Shown here: piece after piece, positions 46,001-53,333 of the stretch
Layout: the number at the start of each line of letters is the position of its first letter
Numbering within the stretch: the stretch's first letter is position 1
Source of the DNA: a virus
Direction: 5' to 3' (one strand)
IMG/VR virus record: IMGVR_UViG_3300044533_001042
Location: 1 to 64,000 of that record
DNA: 64,000 nucleotides
The notes under the pieces: model-generated
Database searches by the model: none
Told to the model about the DNA's origin: nothing
Seen by the model: the letters and a program-made list of their open reading frames with translations, nothing else
Program-made: the position numbers and the translations under genes

Positions 46001-46422
46001 AGTCAGTCGATTTATGTAACGGAACAGATGCACTCTCAGCGAACGGGAACATCACTGCTTCTGGCAACGTCACTGCCTACGACGGCTCTGATATTCGCTG
46101 GAAAGAAAATGTGCAGCCGATAAGGGATCCGATTCGTAAACTACTGCGCTTATCAGGGAATACTGTGACGTGGTCTGATGAGTATTACTCTACTCAAAAT
46201 GCTAAGTATTTCAAGAAGGAGGATGTTGCTGTTATTGCCCAAGAAGTTGCAGCAGTGCTACCAGAAGCTGTGCATCAACAAGATGATGGGTATTTACGAG
46301 TGGCGTATCAGAAGCTCATCCCGCTGCTCATAGAGGGCTTCAAGGCGCAACAGACCGAGATTGACGATCTTAAATCGATTATAAAGGAGTTACGTGATGA
46401 CATTAGTCGCAACGCCCTTTAA
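43090..46422 (+). CDS. Tail fibre with S74-type self-cleaving chaperone
   Basis: 1110 residues; GGAG upstream of the start. Two tandem units near residues 175-335 share SDGASPQQSVWSTP and are nearly identical there. Two short carbohydrate-binding-like units (YSKGDMVTYGGDAYICDAG; WAYGVAYLVDQTVEYGGSIY) occur near residues 75 and 680. The C-terminus is an intramolecular chaperone of peptidase S74 type: DGSDIRWKENV with Ser1000 and Lys1005 as the expected Ser-Lys pair, then VIAQEVAAVLPEAV and VAYQKLIPLLIEGF. Cleavage before Ser1000 would release about 111 residues after trimerisation. Confidence 0.86.
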   Translation: MTDFISAGERWVNNSGMDLTCPATGTLLKNGVTYEWTGTDWETQLVDWSAINPSDPNRPADKATRNEFKGAFVAGLYSKGDMVTYGGDAYICDAGTAQYYSSIVSGWSILVRKGQGIVKAISFTRHTAAPDAPSSSDGTFNSPNASGQVKVGGSNVAGIYWSDGIPPGDSQLYMTSRMFTSDGASPQQSVWSTPQAISKNGVVGQGVRVVFSLTENGAYSTSQAGAEWMKSQTSSDNVTWQDSSIPVKIKGEQGLSVKGDPGQGQVKGVSFTRSVSQPSAPSGGSFSSPNATAAGWTDGVTAGTGKLWQSTRIFTSDGASPQQSVWSTPTAIANDARHKFQFSTDNTSWSDTPFTGALYMRSLTSTDGTNWDNPAGVLIKGERGVQGDPVYTWVAYADDASGSTNFTTGAPAGHKYIGIATNQASPTESLSPASYSWTIIRGDNGADGCSLVLSKESIVIPASSDGTVDLNALATASKNIVGKVIKGGTDDTANWSCLVSSSNTSNLNTTENWSSASQTISLFSAGATLETLTWTFSRTNYATLTKTCTVTKSKQGAQSTQAGPKGASNYRIYAYVANNSAIMPAAPANGNAIASISVSGTSMATWYQQPPTLGANNVMYQCDGTSPEGSSAITWTTPYLSTLKVGSLDAWAVNTGSLTSSSSNSSYLTINEKDKGTRGTWAYGVAYLVDQTVEYGGSIYRNVTSTSTQAPGTSYWTLLGTAGDSHEFRVRNSGGLMAAIGDTTSGTAFESVFYANPYSLSATHATNRATVGFFNELIIDATYASNSHTYGLVHRSRDPSNNTLMAAVLGWDGTGAGVTGLPNIHTSFYGSQRDTAAGSDTLVYLNYSSSGTRYAGSFEFGGNSTILGSASFAASFNGSTNTTGTAWINGKVDITAPVVSLSKSFASYSANSAGTINSTADLGLSYLTGAGQSYGGYFSLSVSGVVTSAYIATPGYSVKGVGRAYFSTAAQSVDLCNGTDALSANGNITASGNVTAYDGSDIRWKENVQPIRDPIRKLLRLSGNTVTWSDEYYSTQNAKYFKKEDVAVIAQEVAAVLPEAVHQQDDGYLRVAYQKLIPLLIEGFKAQQTEIDDLKSIIKELRDDISRNAL

Positions 46423-48598
46423 CGGTTCGTTATCATTATCTGCAGTGAACACTGAAAGAGGTGTGGCTTCCAATACGAAGGTGTCTCTAGACAATCTTCG
46501 AAGGCTGGCGGCGTTATCGGCAACTCTAACAGGAAACGCAGGAGGGGACGAAGCGGGTTACGCAGGCGCCCCTATTTCCTTGAGAGAACTATACGGATGT
46601 ACTAGGCCTGCTGAATTATTGACGTCAAATATGTGGTCGTATTTTCCGCATGGCTTTTCCTTCTCTGGTGTGTCAACAGATATTGCAGCCGATTACTACG
46701 AGATATTGTTCTACGCCAAAGACTGGGGCGTGTATATTGGAGGTGCCGATATCGCGCCTGCTACGTCGTTCAATCTAAACATTATGGACGCCAATAGCGC
46801 GTGGTTGTTGGCAGCGGCTACTCAGTATTGTGTAAAACTCTATTCCGTCAGAGGTAACTCCATGAATTACTTCTACATGACGAACTACTATACTTGCTTG
46901 GATGATCCGGTCGGTGATGCGGTAGTTGTGGAGGCACAAAGAACCACCTCTGCTTTCAGATTCACTTTGACGAATAATGTCAATAAAGCCAATAAGGTCT
47001 TCTACCGAAAGTGGGTGGATGGAGTGCTTGACGCCAGCTACACAGGGGTTGCCGTGGCTGCTAACGGAGTAGTCAACGTTGACTTCTCGGGCGTGCCAGC
47101 GGGGACTGAAGTTAAAGTACTAAGGTACTACGCAGATACTTTAACAAACATTCCTAACTCCAGAGAGTGGACTACATGGAGCTTTTGTTGGCTAGCTGAC
47201 GTCGTGTTCGGGGAGTCCAATAGGACGACTACTACTGTGACGGTTTCATTAGGCGCAGTGGCCAATCAGACCGGCTTTTACTATGTTGTCACCATTGACG
47301 GTGTGGCTGCAGCTCAAGTCAAACAACCTACTGTCTCAGAGCTTAACATTCCTAAGACGCTTAACCCGGGGACAATAGTCAAAGTAACAGGGTACGCGTA
47401 CCGTACTATCCCTGATGGTGAGTCTTACTCGAAGTACAATATGGCGTATACCACTTTCACATACCTATCTGCCGTTACCGGGACTATTTCACCGACGGCG
47501 AATGGTGCGCAGATGTGGATAGATGGTGACGCCTATCGGACTGATGTCGAGCTCATCTGGAGTATTGACGGAGTAGCTGATTCACCTCAAACAATAAACA
47601 GCTCTGCGGGATTCGGCACTGGCCGAGGAGCAGTAACGCCGGGAGCTATTATCAAATGTGCGGTAGCCTCTAAGCGTGTTACAGCTAATGGAACTGCGTG
47701 GTCACAGTATTACTATCAATGGTATTCGTATTGCTATCTTGCAGACCCGACTGTAGGCTTCAGTGAGAATTTCACGTCTTATGTGGTGTTCACGACATCG
47801 CTACCTGCAGCTGCCACCGCAATGATCGTCTGGGTGGAGACTAACGGTGTGATCGGTTCTAGTCGTTTCCTTGCTAAGTCCGCAACGTATCGAGTGGACT
47901 GCGCCGACGGTGTATTGATCAAGTTGTATGTGCAGTCAGCGAGAGAAGTGTATCTCGATAACGCGTGGAGAACCTCCTACAGTCTGAACTCTAGTAGCTA
48001 TTCTGCTTGGTCGGTCATGCTAGACCCTGTATTGTCCAGCAAGTACTACTCTGGGGGCACGTGCGGCTGTGCGATTGCAGCTCATGCTTCGGCTACTGGG
48101 CGCCAAGTATATATGCGAATAAATGGATCATGGAGCTCAGTCACTTCGTATAACAATGCTGCAAGGAGCGTATCGTCACCGACCACAGATATCGCACCTG
48201 GCTTTAAGGGCAACATCGCTGTTCAAGACTACAACATTATAGCTGCAGGGTCTTACTACTCTAATTTTGCGTACCTCTACACGGAAGCGGAGCTGACAGC
48301 TTTAGGACCTTTGGTCGCTATGCCTACAAGTGTAGCTGGCTCAGCTGTGTCGAAATCAGGTACAACTGTGACTTGCTCGTGGTCGAGCGTTTACGCTGGT
48401 GCTACATACACTTACTTCTGGAAGGCATGGTACTGGAGCGGCGCAGCTTGGGTTGAAATCACAAGCGGCAACACCACCTCTACTTCTTTCACCTTTACAG
48501 GCTACACAGGCTACTACTGCGGCTTTACTGTGTACGCACAATCCGGCGAAGGCTACGTGAACCCTCAATGGACTCCTGTCTCTTACTTAATGGTATGA
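46397..48598 (+). CDS. Large repeat-containing fibre/receptor-binding protein
   Basis: 733 residues from ATG at 46397 with AAGGAG seven bases before; GTG at 46394 is also possible. It overlaps the S74 fibre gene by 26 bases. The N-terminus (ASNTKVSLDNLRRLAALSAT, then PISLRELYG) resembles anchoring ends of phage fibre proteins. The remainder has at least four repeats of ~95 residues, each with an aromatic-rich link such as WSFCWLAD, YTTFTYLS and YSYCYLAD. It is rich in Tyr, Trp, Ser and Thr. It is probably a receptor-binding or side-fibre protein. Confidence 0.62.
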   Translation: MTLVATPFNGSLSLSAVNTERGVASNTKVSLDNLRRLAALSATLTGNAGGDEAGYAGAPISLRELYGCTRPAELLTSNMWSYFPHGFSFSGVSTDIAADYYEILFYAKDWGVYIGGADIAPATSFNLNIMDANSAWLLAAATQYCVKLYSVRGNSMNYFYMTNYYTCLDDPVGDAVVVEAQRTTSAFRFTLTNNVNKANKVFYRKWVDGVLDASYTGVAVAANGVVNVDFSGVPAGTEVKVLRYYADTLTNIPNSREWTTWSFCWLADVVFGESNRTTTTVTVSLGAVANQTGFYYVVTIDGVAAAQVKQPTVSELNIPKTLNPGTIVKVTGYAYRTIPDGESYSKYNMAYTTFTYLSAVTGTISPTANGAQMWIDGDAYRTDVELIWSIDGVADSPQTINSSAGFGTGRGAVTPGAIIKCAVASKRVTANGTAWSQYYYQWYSYCYLADPTVGFSENFTSYVVFTTSLPAAATAMIVWVETNGVIGSSRFLAKSATYRVDCADGVLIKLYVQSAREVYLDNAWRTSYSLNSSSYSAWSVMLDPVLSSKYYSGGTCGCAIAAHASATGRQVYMRINGSWSSVTSYNNAARSVSSPTTDIAPGFKGNIAVQDYNIIAAGSYYSNFAYLYTEAELTALGPLVAMPTSVAGSAVSKSGTTVTCSWSSVYAGATYTYFWKAWYWSGAAWVEITSGNTTSTSFTFTGYTGYYCGFTVYAQSGEGYVNPQWTPVSYLMV

Positions 48599-49947
48599 TT
48601 ATGATTATGATTAGATTTTTATTCTTGACGTTGATACTGTTCTCGGCAGATGTCTCGGCTGACTTTCAAAGAGACACACTTATCATCGGCTTTCATAAAG
48701 AAGCAGATAGAGAAGGTATCCTCAAGTCTGTTAAAGGCGAGTTGAAGACGATGATCGATGGCGATACAATGTCTGTTACTCTCCCTAGAGGTAGTAATTT
48801 GGAGCTACTGTCCCGAATACTCCTTAAAAAGTCTGGCGTCAAGTATGTAGAGAAGAACCAGATCTACAAGACAGACGCCACTGCAAATGATACGTACGCC
48901 AACAGTTCATATTTGTGGGGCATGTTCGGCACATACGGCAGCGGTGCTAGCTCGGCGTGGGCGAATGGTAGAACAGATTGTAGTAGCGTAGTCGTAGGTA
49001 TCACTGATACAGGTACGTATAATCTGCATGAGGACTTAATCGATAACATCTGGTCCAATCCTGGAGAGAGCTTTAACACCTATGACGATGATGCCAATGG
49101 TTACAAAGACGATCTTTACGGATGGGACTTCGATGGCAACAACTCCTCGATATATGACTCAGGAGGAATGGAGCTGACATGGAACGGCTCTGCCTACGTG
49201 CCACGATACTCTAGCGACATTACTGGAGCGTCTGTAACGCAGTCTGCAAATTCTCACGGCTCTCATGTTGCGGGAACGATTGCAGGGAGAGGAGGGAATT
49301 CAATCGGTGTTGCAGGTATCTGTTGGACGGCGAAGATCATGACGCTTAAGGTCTGCGAGAAAGGCGCCTGCTACACAGATGCAGCTGCTAGAGCTTTGAA
49401 TTATGCAGCCTACATGAAGAACTACAAAAGCGTCCCTATCGTGGCGATCAACGCATCGTGGGGAGGTAGCACTTCACCGTCTACTGCGTTGTCGTCAGCT
49501 ATTGATGCTATAAATTCTGCAGGAATACTGTTCGTAACTTCTGCAGGTAACTCTACGGTAAATCTCAATTCAACGCCGGTGTATCCTGTATGTTACTCCC
49601 AAGCAAACGTCATAGGCGTTGCAGCAATCGACAGCGCAGGCGCCTTGGCTTCCTTTAGTAATTATGGAAGTAACTGTGTAGAACTTGGTGCACCCGGTGT
49701 CAGTATCAACTCTTCCGTCCCTTCTTTCGATCCAACGACTCGTGAGTGGAGCTCAAAATATATGTCCTTTAACGGGACTTCTATGGCGGCGCCTCATGTC
49801 ACAGGAGCTGCAGCTCTTTACAAAGCGTATCATCCTGCTGCAACAATGACAGATATCAAGAATGCTCTACTTGCAGGAACAACAACAACATCGCTGGCGT
49901 CGCCTAAGACGTCTAGCGGTAACCGACTTTATATTGGAGGCTTTTAA
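48595..49947 (+). CDS. Secreted subtilisin-like serine protease (S8)
   Basis: 450 residues from ATG at 48595 overlapping the upstream stop (ATGA); nearby ATGs at 48601 and 48607 are also possible. Residues 1-22 are a hydrophobic signal peptide ending SADVSA. Residues ~23-90 look like an I9-type propeptide (DTLIIGFHKEADREGILKSV). The mature domain has the catalytic triad Asp138 (VVVGITDTG), His221 (SHGSHVAGTIAG) and Ser396 (FNGTSMAAPHVTGAAA), plus VTSAGNS with the oxyanion Asn. Six or more Cys suggest disulphides and action outside the cytoplasm. It lies among fibre genes and may process host surface or phage fibres; it may be a recent capture. Confidence 0.9.
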   Translation: MIMIMIRFLFLTLILFSADVSADFQRDTLIIGFHKEADREGILKSVKGELKTMIDGDTMSVTLPRGSNLELLSRILLKKSGVKYVEKNQIYKTDATANDTYANSSYLWGMFGTYGSGASSAWANGRTDCSSVVVGITDTGTYNLHEDLIDNIWSNPGESFNTYDDDANGYKDDLYGWDFDGNNSSIYDSGGMELTWNGSAYVPRYSSDITGASVTQSANSHGSHVAGTIAGRGGNSIGVAGICWTAKIMTLKVCEKGACYTDAAARALNYAAYMKNYKSVPIVAINASWGGSTSPSTALSSAIDAINSAGILFVTSAGNSTVNLNSTPVYPVCYSQANVIGVAAIDSAGALASFSNYGSNCVELGAPGVSINSSVPSFDPTTREWSSKYMSFNGTSMAAPHVTGAAALYKAYHPAATMTDIKNALLAGTTTTSLASPKTSSGNRLYIGGF

Positions 49948-50426
49948 TGTTTATTTATTTTCCACAACCAGATAAAGGCTACTTATCGGCGTCTGCTGAT
50001 GGTATCTTATTCCCCATCTTTGAATTAGGCGTAAACGACAGTCTTATTGTTGAGCGCTACCGCATCATCAACGGTGTATTGGCCGACATCTATATTGGTA
50101 AAACAGATCAGGAGGTGGTGGACATGCTAGCGCCACCTCCTGTCATGGCAGGAGCGCCTGTTTCGTCTCAAGATATTGCAATTGCCACCGCCTTGGCTTC
50201 TCCCTTAAATCCTGTGGCATTCAAGCTGCGGTTCACCACAGACGAGCGTGTCGCGATTTACGCCAGCACTGACGCGTATGTTGTGGACTTCCTTAGAATT
50301 CTTGATGATGCACGTTTAGCCAAGGTGATCAAGATTGACCAGACTCTCAATGACGGCGTAGCCCGTTTAGTAGAGCTAAATTTGTTAACAGCAGAACGCG
50401 CTTCTGAAATCCTTAATTGGTGCTGA
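49947..50426 (+). CDS. Putative fibre-associated small protein
   Basis: 159 residues, starting at the last base of the protease stop (TAATG). The N-terminus (MFIYFPQPDKGYLSASADGI) looks like a short beta domain; the C-terminus is helical (DDARLAKVIKIDQTLNDGVA, then LNLLTAERASEIL). It may be a tail-fibre assembly factor, but I do not recognise the family. Confidence 0.5.
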   Translation: MFIYFPQPDKGYLSASADGILFPIFELGVNDSLIVERYRIINGVLADIYIGKTDQEVVDMLAPPPVMAGAPVSSQDIAIATALASPLNPVAFKLRFTTDERVAIYASTDAYVVDFLRILDDARLAKVIKIDQTLNDGVARLVELNLLTAERASEILNWC

Positions 50427-50428
50427 TT

Positions 50429-50899
50429 ATGGAGTTTAAGCGGCTTAGTAATCTTAGCGAGCTTCGCCGCTGTCTGACCATCTCTATCGCGCAATACAAG
50501 AAAGATCAAATTCCTGAGTTTCCAATAGATGAAAGCTACTCGCTACAGAGTCTTATGGGTCTATCTCGCAGAGGGCTTTTCAGGGTGCAGTACGACGGTA
50601 AAGATCTAGTAGGGTGGTTATCGGCGGTGGAAGGCGGGTGTCCTCTATATAGCCGTAGAAAGACACTCACACTGGCAGGATACCATACGTCGTTGCGCGG
50701 TAGAAAGGCAGTGAAGGCACTAGTAGAAGCGCAGTATCTTGTGCTAGACTACGCAGAGGCTTTGAAATACGAAGTAGTCACTGCAAATAGTGTTCTCAGC
50801 ACTCGCGCAGTATTCAATAGAATCTTAGGGGAGTACGATTGGTTCGACAGAGGAGGAACGATGGTGGCTGTTACGACACACTACAGGAGAAGTGCATGA
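50429..50899 (+). CDS. Putative acetyltransferase-like or unknown protein
   Basis: 156 residues from ATG at 50429, two bases after the previous stop. It has alternating strands and helices: MEFKRLSNLSELRRCLTISI, GLFRVQYDGKDLVGWLSAVE, GRKAVKALVEAQYLVLDYAE, and a C-terminal FNRILGEYDWFDRGG. The order resembles a GNAT acyltransferase (substrate strand, V-strand, helix, C-terminal strand). The acetyl-CoA loop (R/QxxGxG/A) is not clear, so this is tentative. The stop overlaps the holin-like start. Confidence 0.4.
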   Translation: MEFKRLSNLSELRRCLTISIAQYKKDQIPEFPIDESYSLQSLMGLSRRGLFRVQYDGKDLVGWLSAVEGGCPLYSRRKTLTLAGYHTSLRGRKAVKALVEAQYLVLDYAEALKYEVVTANSVLSTRAVFNRILGEYDWFDRGGTMVAVTTHYRRSA

Positions 50900-51096
50900 A
50901 GTATCTTAAAAACAGACTAAAAGAACCGTCAACGTGGATGGGATTGCTCCCTGCAACGTTGACCTTATTAACATCTTTCCATCTTGTGGAGTTGACTCCG
51001 GAGCAATATGATGCGATTAAGAATATTGTTATTGTATTGCTATGCGGCGGCTTAGTCGCTACTAAGGATAGTAACGGTGACGGCATTCCTGACTAG
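50896..51096 (+). CDS. Holin-like small membrane protein
   Basis: 66 residues from ATG at 50896, overlapping the previous stop (ATGA). It has a first hydrophobic stretch (STWMGLLPATLTLLTSFHLV) and a second (NIVIVLLCGGLVA), separated by a short polar loop (ELTPEQYDAIK), and a charged C-terminus (TKDSNGDGIPD). This resembles small two-segment phage holins that release lysozyme to the periplasm. No other holin is obvious in the window, but this one is far from the lysozyme gene at 4.5 kb. Confidence 0.55.
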   Translation: MKYLKNRLKEPSTWMGLLPATLTLLTSFHLVELTPEQYDAIKNIVIVLLCGGLVATKDSNGDGIPD

Positions 51097-51235
51097 CCAC
51101 GCGAGTGTACTAGTTCTGCAGCCGCTGTGGGCGCGTGTGGCGCGTTTTTCGGCGGCGCGGGTGAGAGTCACGGGGCAGCGTGGTGGGCAGACTGGGCGCG
51201 TGTCGCCAAAATTCACAACAACGAGTAAGGCAATT
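51097..51235 (+). other. GC-rich junction between late and small-gene modules
   Basis: 139 bases without a clear gene and visibly richer in G+C than the flanks. It holds two direct copies of TGGGCGCGTGT-like sequence (GGGCGCGTGT at 51129-51138 and 51194-51203). An open frame from 51077 crosses it but has poor start context and odd composition. The region could be regulatory or mark a recombination junction. Confidence 0.4.
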
Positions 51236-51424
51236 ATGAATAAAGAATTCAAGATAAGCGAAGTAAAGGCGGCGGCAGAGTTCCTGAGAAGCCTCAATGA
51301 AGTTAAGCTAGATGAGCTGGTGCTAATAGACGATAATGGCGAAGCAGTTGACTTCTCGGCGAAGATAGCTAGGTGGAGATTCATAGGACTGAATAATCGA
51401 GACTTTGTACTCGCGCATTTTTAG
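51236..51424 (+). CDS. Small hypothetical protein
   Basis: 62 residues from ATG at 51236 with AAGG upstream; the frame extends upstream into the GC-rich segment but the protein sense begins here. MNKEFKISEVKAAAEFLRSL, acidic middle, then IGLNNRDFVLAHF. Helical, no known family. A promoter-like motif overlaps the end of this gene. Confidence 0.5.
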   Translation: MNKEFKISEVKAAAEFLRSLNEVKLDELVLIDDNGEAVDFSAKIARWRFIGLNNRDFVLAHF

Positions 51425-51437
51425 GTATCTTATATGA
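51413..51437 (+). promoter_or_regulatory. Promoter-like motif, copy 1
   Basis: GCGCA (51413-51417), 8 bases, then TATCTTATATGA (51426-51437). One of four copies in 51-55 kb; three have identical spacing. It lies 43 bases before the next start codon. Proposed as a phage RNA polymerase promoter because of size and placement; not proven. Confidence 0.5.
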
Positions 51438-51439
51438 TA

Positions 51440-51461
51440 TGGATAACAATCCCGTTATTCA
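51440..51461 (+). promoter_or_regulatory. Leader hairpin, AATCCC loop
   Basis: TGGATAAC/GTTATTCA stem (8 bp with one G-U) around AATCCC. It lies 19 bases before the start at 51481. Member of the C-AATYCC-G hairpin family of the 51-63 kb region. Confidence 0.5.
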
Positions 51462-51480
51462 GTCATTTAGGAGAACTATT

Positions 51481-51978
51481 ATGAACAATTTTATCGAACT
51501 AAAAGAATGGGAGGGTTCTGTAGAGGAATTCAATAGTGCGCTGAACCTCAGCTGCACCACTACGCCCATAGTAGACATCGGTCCTGGCGCTGTAGTCAAG
51601 CACTGCATGGAGGTGACAACTAAAACACCTCTATTCCTGGCAGCCGGGAAGCTATACAGGACTTACGAGGAAGCCGCAAACTCCGTCAGTCTTGAGTTCC
51701 AGACGGAGAGGGTCAAATCAGTGATCCATGTTAACTTCATAGTTGCTAATCTGGCCGCGCTAAAGCGTATGTCAAAAGCAGAGGCAAAAAGGAGAGGGGA
51801 ACTGTACACCAAGCTTGCTCTCGGTAGACTGTTGAAAGTTGCACCTATTGAGGCTTTGCATAAGTGGGAACGGGCTAAACTAATTGAAGTGCATGCGGAG
51901 TTAACTGTTATAGGTCTCGATGTAAAGTATCTCAGTAGACTCACGGATAATGAAATAATCAAAGCGATTAAGTTGTGA
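51481..51978 (+). CDS. Hypothetical protein of small-gene module
   Basis: 165 residues from ATG at 51481 (AGGAG upstream); a longer in-frame start at 51439 lies inside the leader hairpin. N-terminal MNNFIELKEWEGSVEEFNSA; middle TTKTPLFLAAGKLYRTYEEA; C-terminal basic helices (MSKAEAKRRGELYTKLALGR). No recognised family. Likely early-expressed because of the promoter-like motif just upstream. Confidence 0.55.
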   Translation: MNNFIELKEWEGSVEEFNSALNLSCTTTPIVDIGPGAVVKHCMEVTTKTPLFLAAGKLYRTYEEAANSVSLEFQTERVKSVIHVNFIVANLAALKRMSKAEAKRRGELYTKLALGRLLKVAPIEALHKWERAKLIEVHAELTVIGLDVKYLSRLTDNEIIKAIKL

Positions 51979-51988
51979 TGTAGTGGCA

Positions 51989-52015
51989 GGCGTAGGAATG
52001 GTTCTGCGCCTTTTA
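51989..52015 (+). terminator. Hairpin with ATGG loop and short T run
   Basis: GGCGTAGGA/TTCTGCGCC (9 bp with two G-U pairs) around ATGG, followed by TTTTAT. It may be a weak terminator. The same architecture, with covarying bases, occurs at 52340-52361 without the T run. Confidence 0.45.
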
Positions 52016-52037
52016 TCAATCTAGTGGAGTAAATATT

Positions 52038-52310
52038 ATGTTATTTGAGACTTACGAAGTATTGCCTGGGATGCCAACCTTTGCAACCCCAAAAGAACTG
52101 TCCAGCCGTTATTGGCAATCACAATTCGCAATTCTGTATATTGTGAATAAGAATGGGGAGCCACAAGCAGCTTGCTTGCCGACAACAGACAACAAAGTGA
52201 AAGCAGTGTGGCAGAAGGCTGGGTGCAAAGTGTTAACACCAGCTGAGAAGGCCTTCGGCATTGTCGGTTCAGAAGAGTACAACAGTTGGGTGCGTTCCAT
52301 AAGAGTGTAA
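52038..52310 (+). CDS. Small hypothetical protein
   Basis: 90 residues; GGAG nine bases before the ATG. MLFETYEVLPGMPTFATPKE at the start, then QFAILYIVNKNGEPQAACLP, suggesting a small alpha/beta domain. Its codon choice, like that of its neighbours, looks suited to strong expression. Function unknown. Confidence 0.55.
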   Translation: MLFETYEVLPGMPTFATPKELSSRYWQSQFAILYIVNKNGEPQAACLPTTDNKVKAVWQKAGCKVLTPAEKAFGIVGSEEYNSWVRSIRV

Positions 52311-52312
52311 AT

Positions 52313-52337
52313 GCGCAGAAAGCAGTATCTTATATGA
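52313..52337 (+). promoter_or_regulatory. Promoter-like motif, copy 2
   Basis: GCGCA (52313-52317), 8 bases, TATCTTATATGA (52326-52337) followed by AAG. It lies in the 70-base gap before the gene at 52381 and is directly followed by an ATGG-loop hairpin. Confidence 0.5.
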
Positions 52338-52339
52338 AA

Positions 52340-52361
52340 GGAGTAGAAATGGTTCTGCTCC
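52340..52361 (+). promoter_or_regulatory. Leader hairpin, ATGG loop
   Basis: GGAGTAGAA/TTCTGCTCC with one G-U pair, around ATGG. It shares the central pattern GTAGRA-ATGG-TTCTGC with the hairpin at 51989 while the outer pairs differ compensatorily. Confidence 0.42.
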
Positions 52362-52380
52362 TAACTTTAGCGAGGGCGTT

Positions 52381-52551
52381 ATGATTAGTTTAAAACTATG
52401 TGCAGTATTGGAAGTTCAAGATGTAGAAGATTTGACAGAGATTTTAACAGCAGCAGGGGTTGCCTTTAAAGAATTGAGTGGCGACAGCGAAGACCATTTC
52501 AATTCTTTGGCAGAACGGGTAGAGAAAATCTTAGCAGGGATGAGCGTATGA
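52381..52551 (+). CDS. Small acidic protein
   Basis: 56 residues (MISLKLCAVLEVQDVEDLTE to AERVEKILAGMSV), with GAGGG upstream. Acidic and helical. Its stop overlaps the next start (ATGA). Too short for the usual length cut-off, but the ribosome site, coupling and codon use support it. Unknown function. Confidence 0.55.
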   Translation: MISLKLCAVLEVQDVEDLTEILTAAGVAFKELSGDSEDHFNSLAERVEKILAGMSV

Positions 52552-52712
52552 GCACGTATGGGTTGGCATGTATTTGGACAACGCTGCTTGCAACGGTAGC
52601 GTATGCAGCGGTGATCTTGTATCACGAGTTCCACGAAGGTCTCATTGCCACGAAGAAATGGCGCTTGCGTGACAAGCTCTACTTCGCAGTTGGTCCACGG
52701 GCACGCAATTAA
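52548..52712 (+). CDS. Small single-span membrane protein
   Basis: 54 residues. One hydrophobic segment (GLACIWTTLLATVAYAAVIL) followed by a basic tail (KKWRLRDKL). Start overlaps the previous stop by ATGA. A small inner-membrane protein is likely; no family is recognised. Confidence 0.55.
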   Translation: MSTYGLACIWTTLLATVAYAAVILYHEFHEGLIATKKWRLRDKLYFAVGPRARN

Positions 52713-52736
52713 TTGAATCCATTTGGGAGTATTACC

Positions 52737-52931
52737 ATGTCATCAGTAAAATCTAAAGAAGAAGTTGTCATCACCACTCCAGATCGCAATCACGGGTATT
52801 GTGATGAATGTGGTGGAGTAGAGCGTTACGATTCGTTTTACCATTTCTCCAGCGCAACAAACAAGCATGTACATGTGTGCGTGCATTGTGTGCTGAAGGA
52901 CAAGTTTCAGTCTAAATTGGTAGACATGTAA
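52737..52931 (+). CDS. Small zinc-ribbon-like protein
   Basis: 64 residues from ATG at 52737, with GGGAG upstream. It has two CxxC pairs: YCDECGG and VCVHCV, spaced by about 24 residues, with His nearby (HVHVC). This suggests a zinc-bound small domain that could bind nucleic acid or a host protein. Often such early phage proteins modify host machinery; this is inference. Confidence 0.6.
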   Translation: MSSVKSKEEVVITTPDRNHGYCDECGGVERYDSFYHFSSATNKHVHVCVHCVLKDKFQSKLVDM

Positions 52932-52933
52932 AC

Positions 52934-52958
52934 GCGCAAAAGGGGATATCTTATATGA
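52934..52958 (+). promoter_or_regulatory. Promoter-like motif, copy 3
   Basis: GCGCA (52934-52938), 8 bases, TATCTTATATGA (52947-52958), then AAGAGATAAAG. It is also part of an inverted repeat: GGGATATC (52943-52950) and GATATCCC (52969-52976). Confidence 0.52.
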
Positions 52959-52982
52959 AAGAGATAAAGATATCCCTTCAAC

Positions 52983-52996
52983 GACCAATTCCGGTC
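52983..52996 (+). promoter_or_regulatory. Leader hairpin, AATTCC loop
   Basis: GACC-AATTCC-GGTC, 26 bases before the start at 53023. Short-stem member of the hairpin family. Confidence 0.5.
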
Positions 52997-53022
52997 ACAA
53001 TTAAATTATTCGGAGTATTACC

Positions 53023-53289
53023 ATGAAAGCATTAACACAAGAAGTAACAGCAGCAGCAGCAGGAACAGTAGCAGGAACAGCAGTGGCAACACAAATGGCG
53101 CCAGTAGTTTTGAGCGTTGGTCTTGCAGCGGTAGAATCACAAATCGCAGTAACAGCACTTGGTATGGAAGTTGTATTACCATTTGTAGCACGTTCAGCAG
53201 CTGCGGCAGTTGTAACAGTTAACCCAATCATTCTCGGTGCAGCTGTCGGTTTGACAGTTTACAGCTTGGTGAAATGGTTCAACAGATAA
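53023..53289 (+). CDS. Ala/Val-rich membrane protein, paralogue 1
   Basis: 88 residues, with CGGAG upstream. Two or three hydrophobic Ala/Val/Gly segments (QMAPVVLSVGLAAVE; LGMEVVLPFVARSAAAAVVT; NPIILGAAVGLTVYSLV) and a short basic C-terminus. It is about 83% identical to the product at 56249, with the C-terminal half almost unchanged. Probably an abundant small membrane protein made early. Function unknown. Confidence 0.65.
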   Translation: MKALTQEVTAAAAGTVAGTAVATQMAPVVLSVGLAAVESQIAVTALGMEVVLPFVARSAAAAVVTVNPIILGAAVGLTVYSLVKWFNR

Positions 53290-53290
53290 T

Positions 53291-53322
53291 GCGGTAACGG
53301 ATATCCCGTTTCATCAGACCGC
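53291..53322 (+). promoter_or_regulatory. Composite hairpin with ATATC loop
   Basis: Outer stem GCGGT/ACCGC and inner stem AACGG/CCGTT with loop ATATC. An identical copy lies at 55669 and a compensated version at 54413. It lies just after a gene and just before an AATTCC hairpin. Confidence 0.5.
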
Positions 53323-53333
53323 AGTCCATTCAG

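Noticed and set aside
51077-51235. N-terminal extension of the 51236 gene
   Set aside because: The extension overlaps the holin-like gene, has odd Arg-rich composition and no ribosome site.
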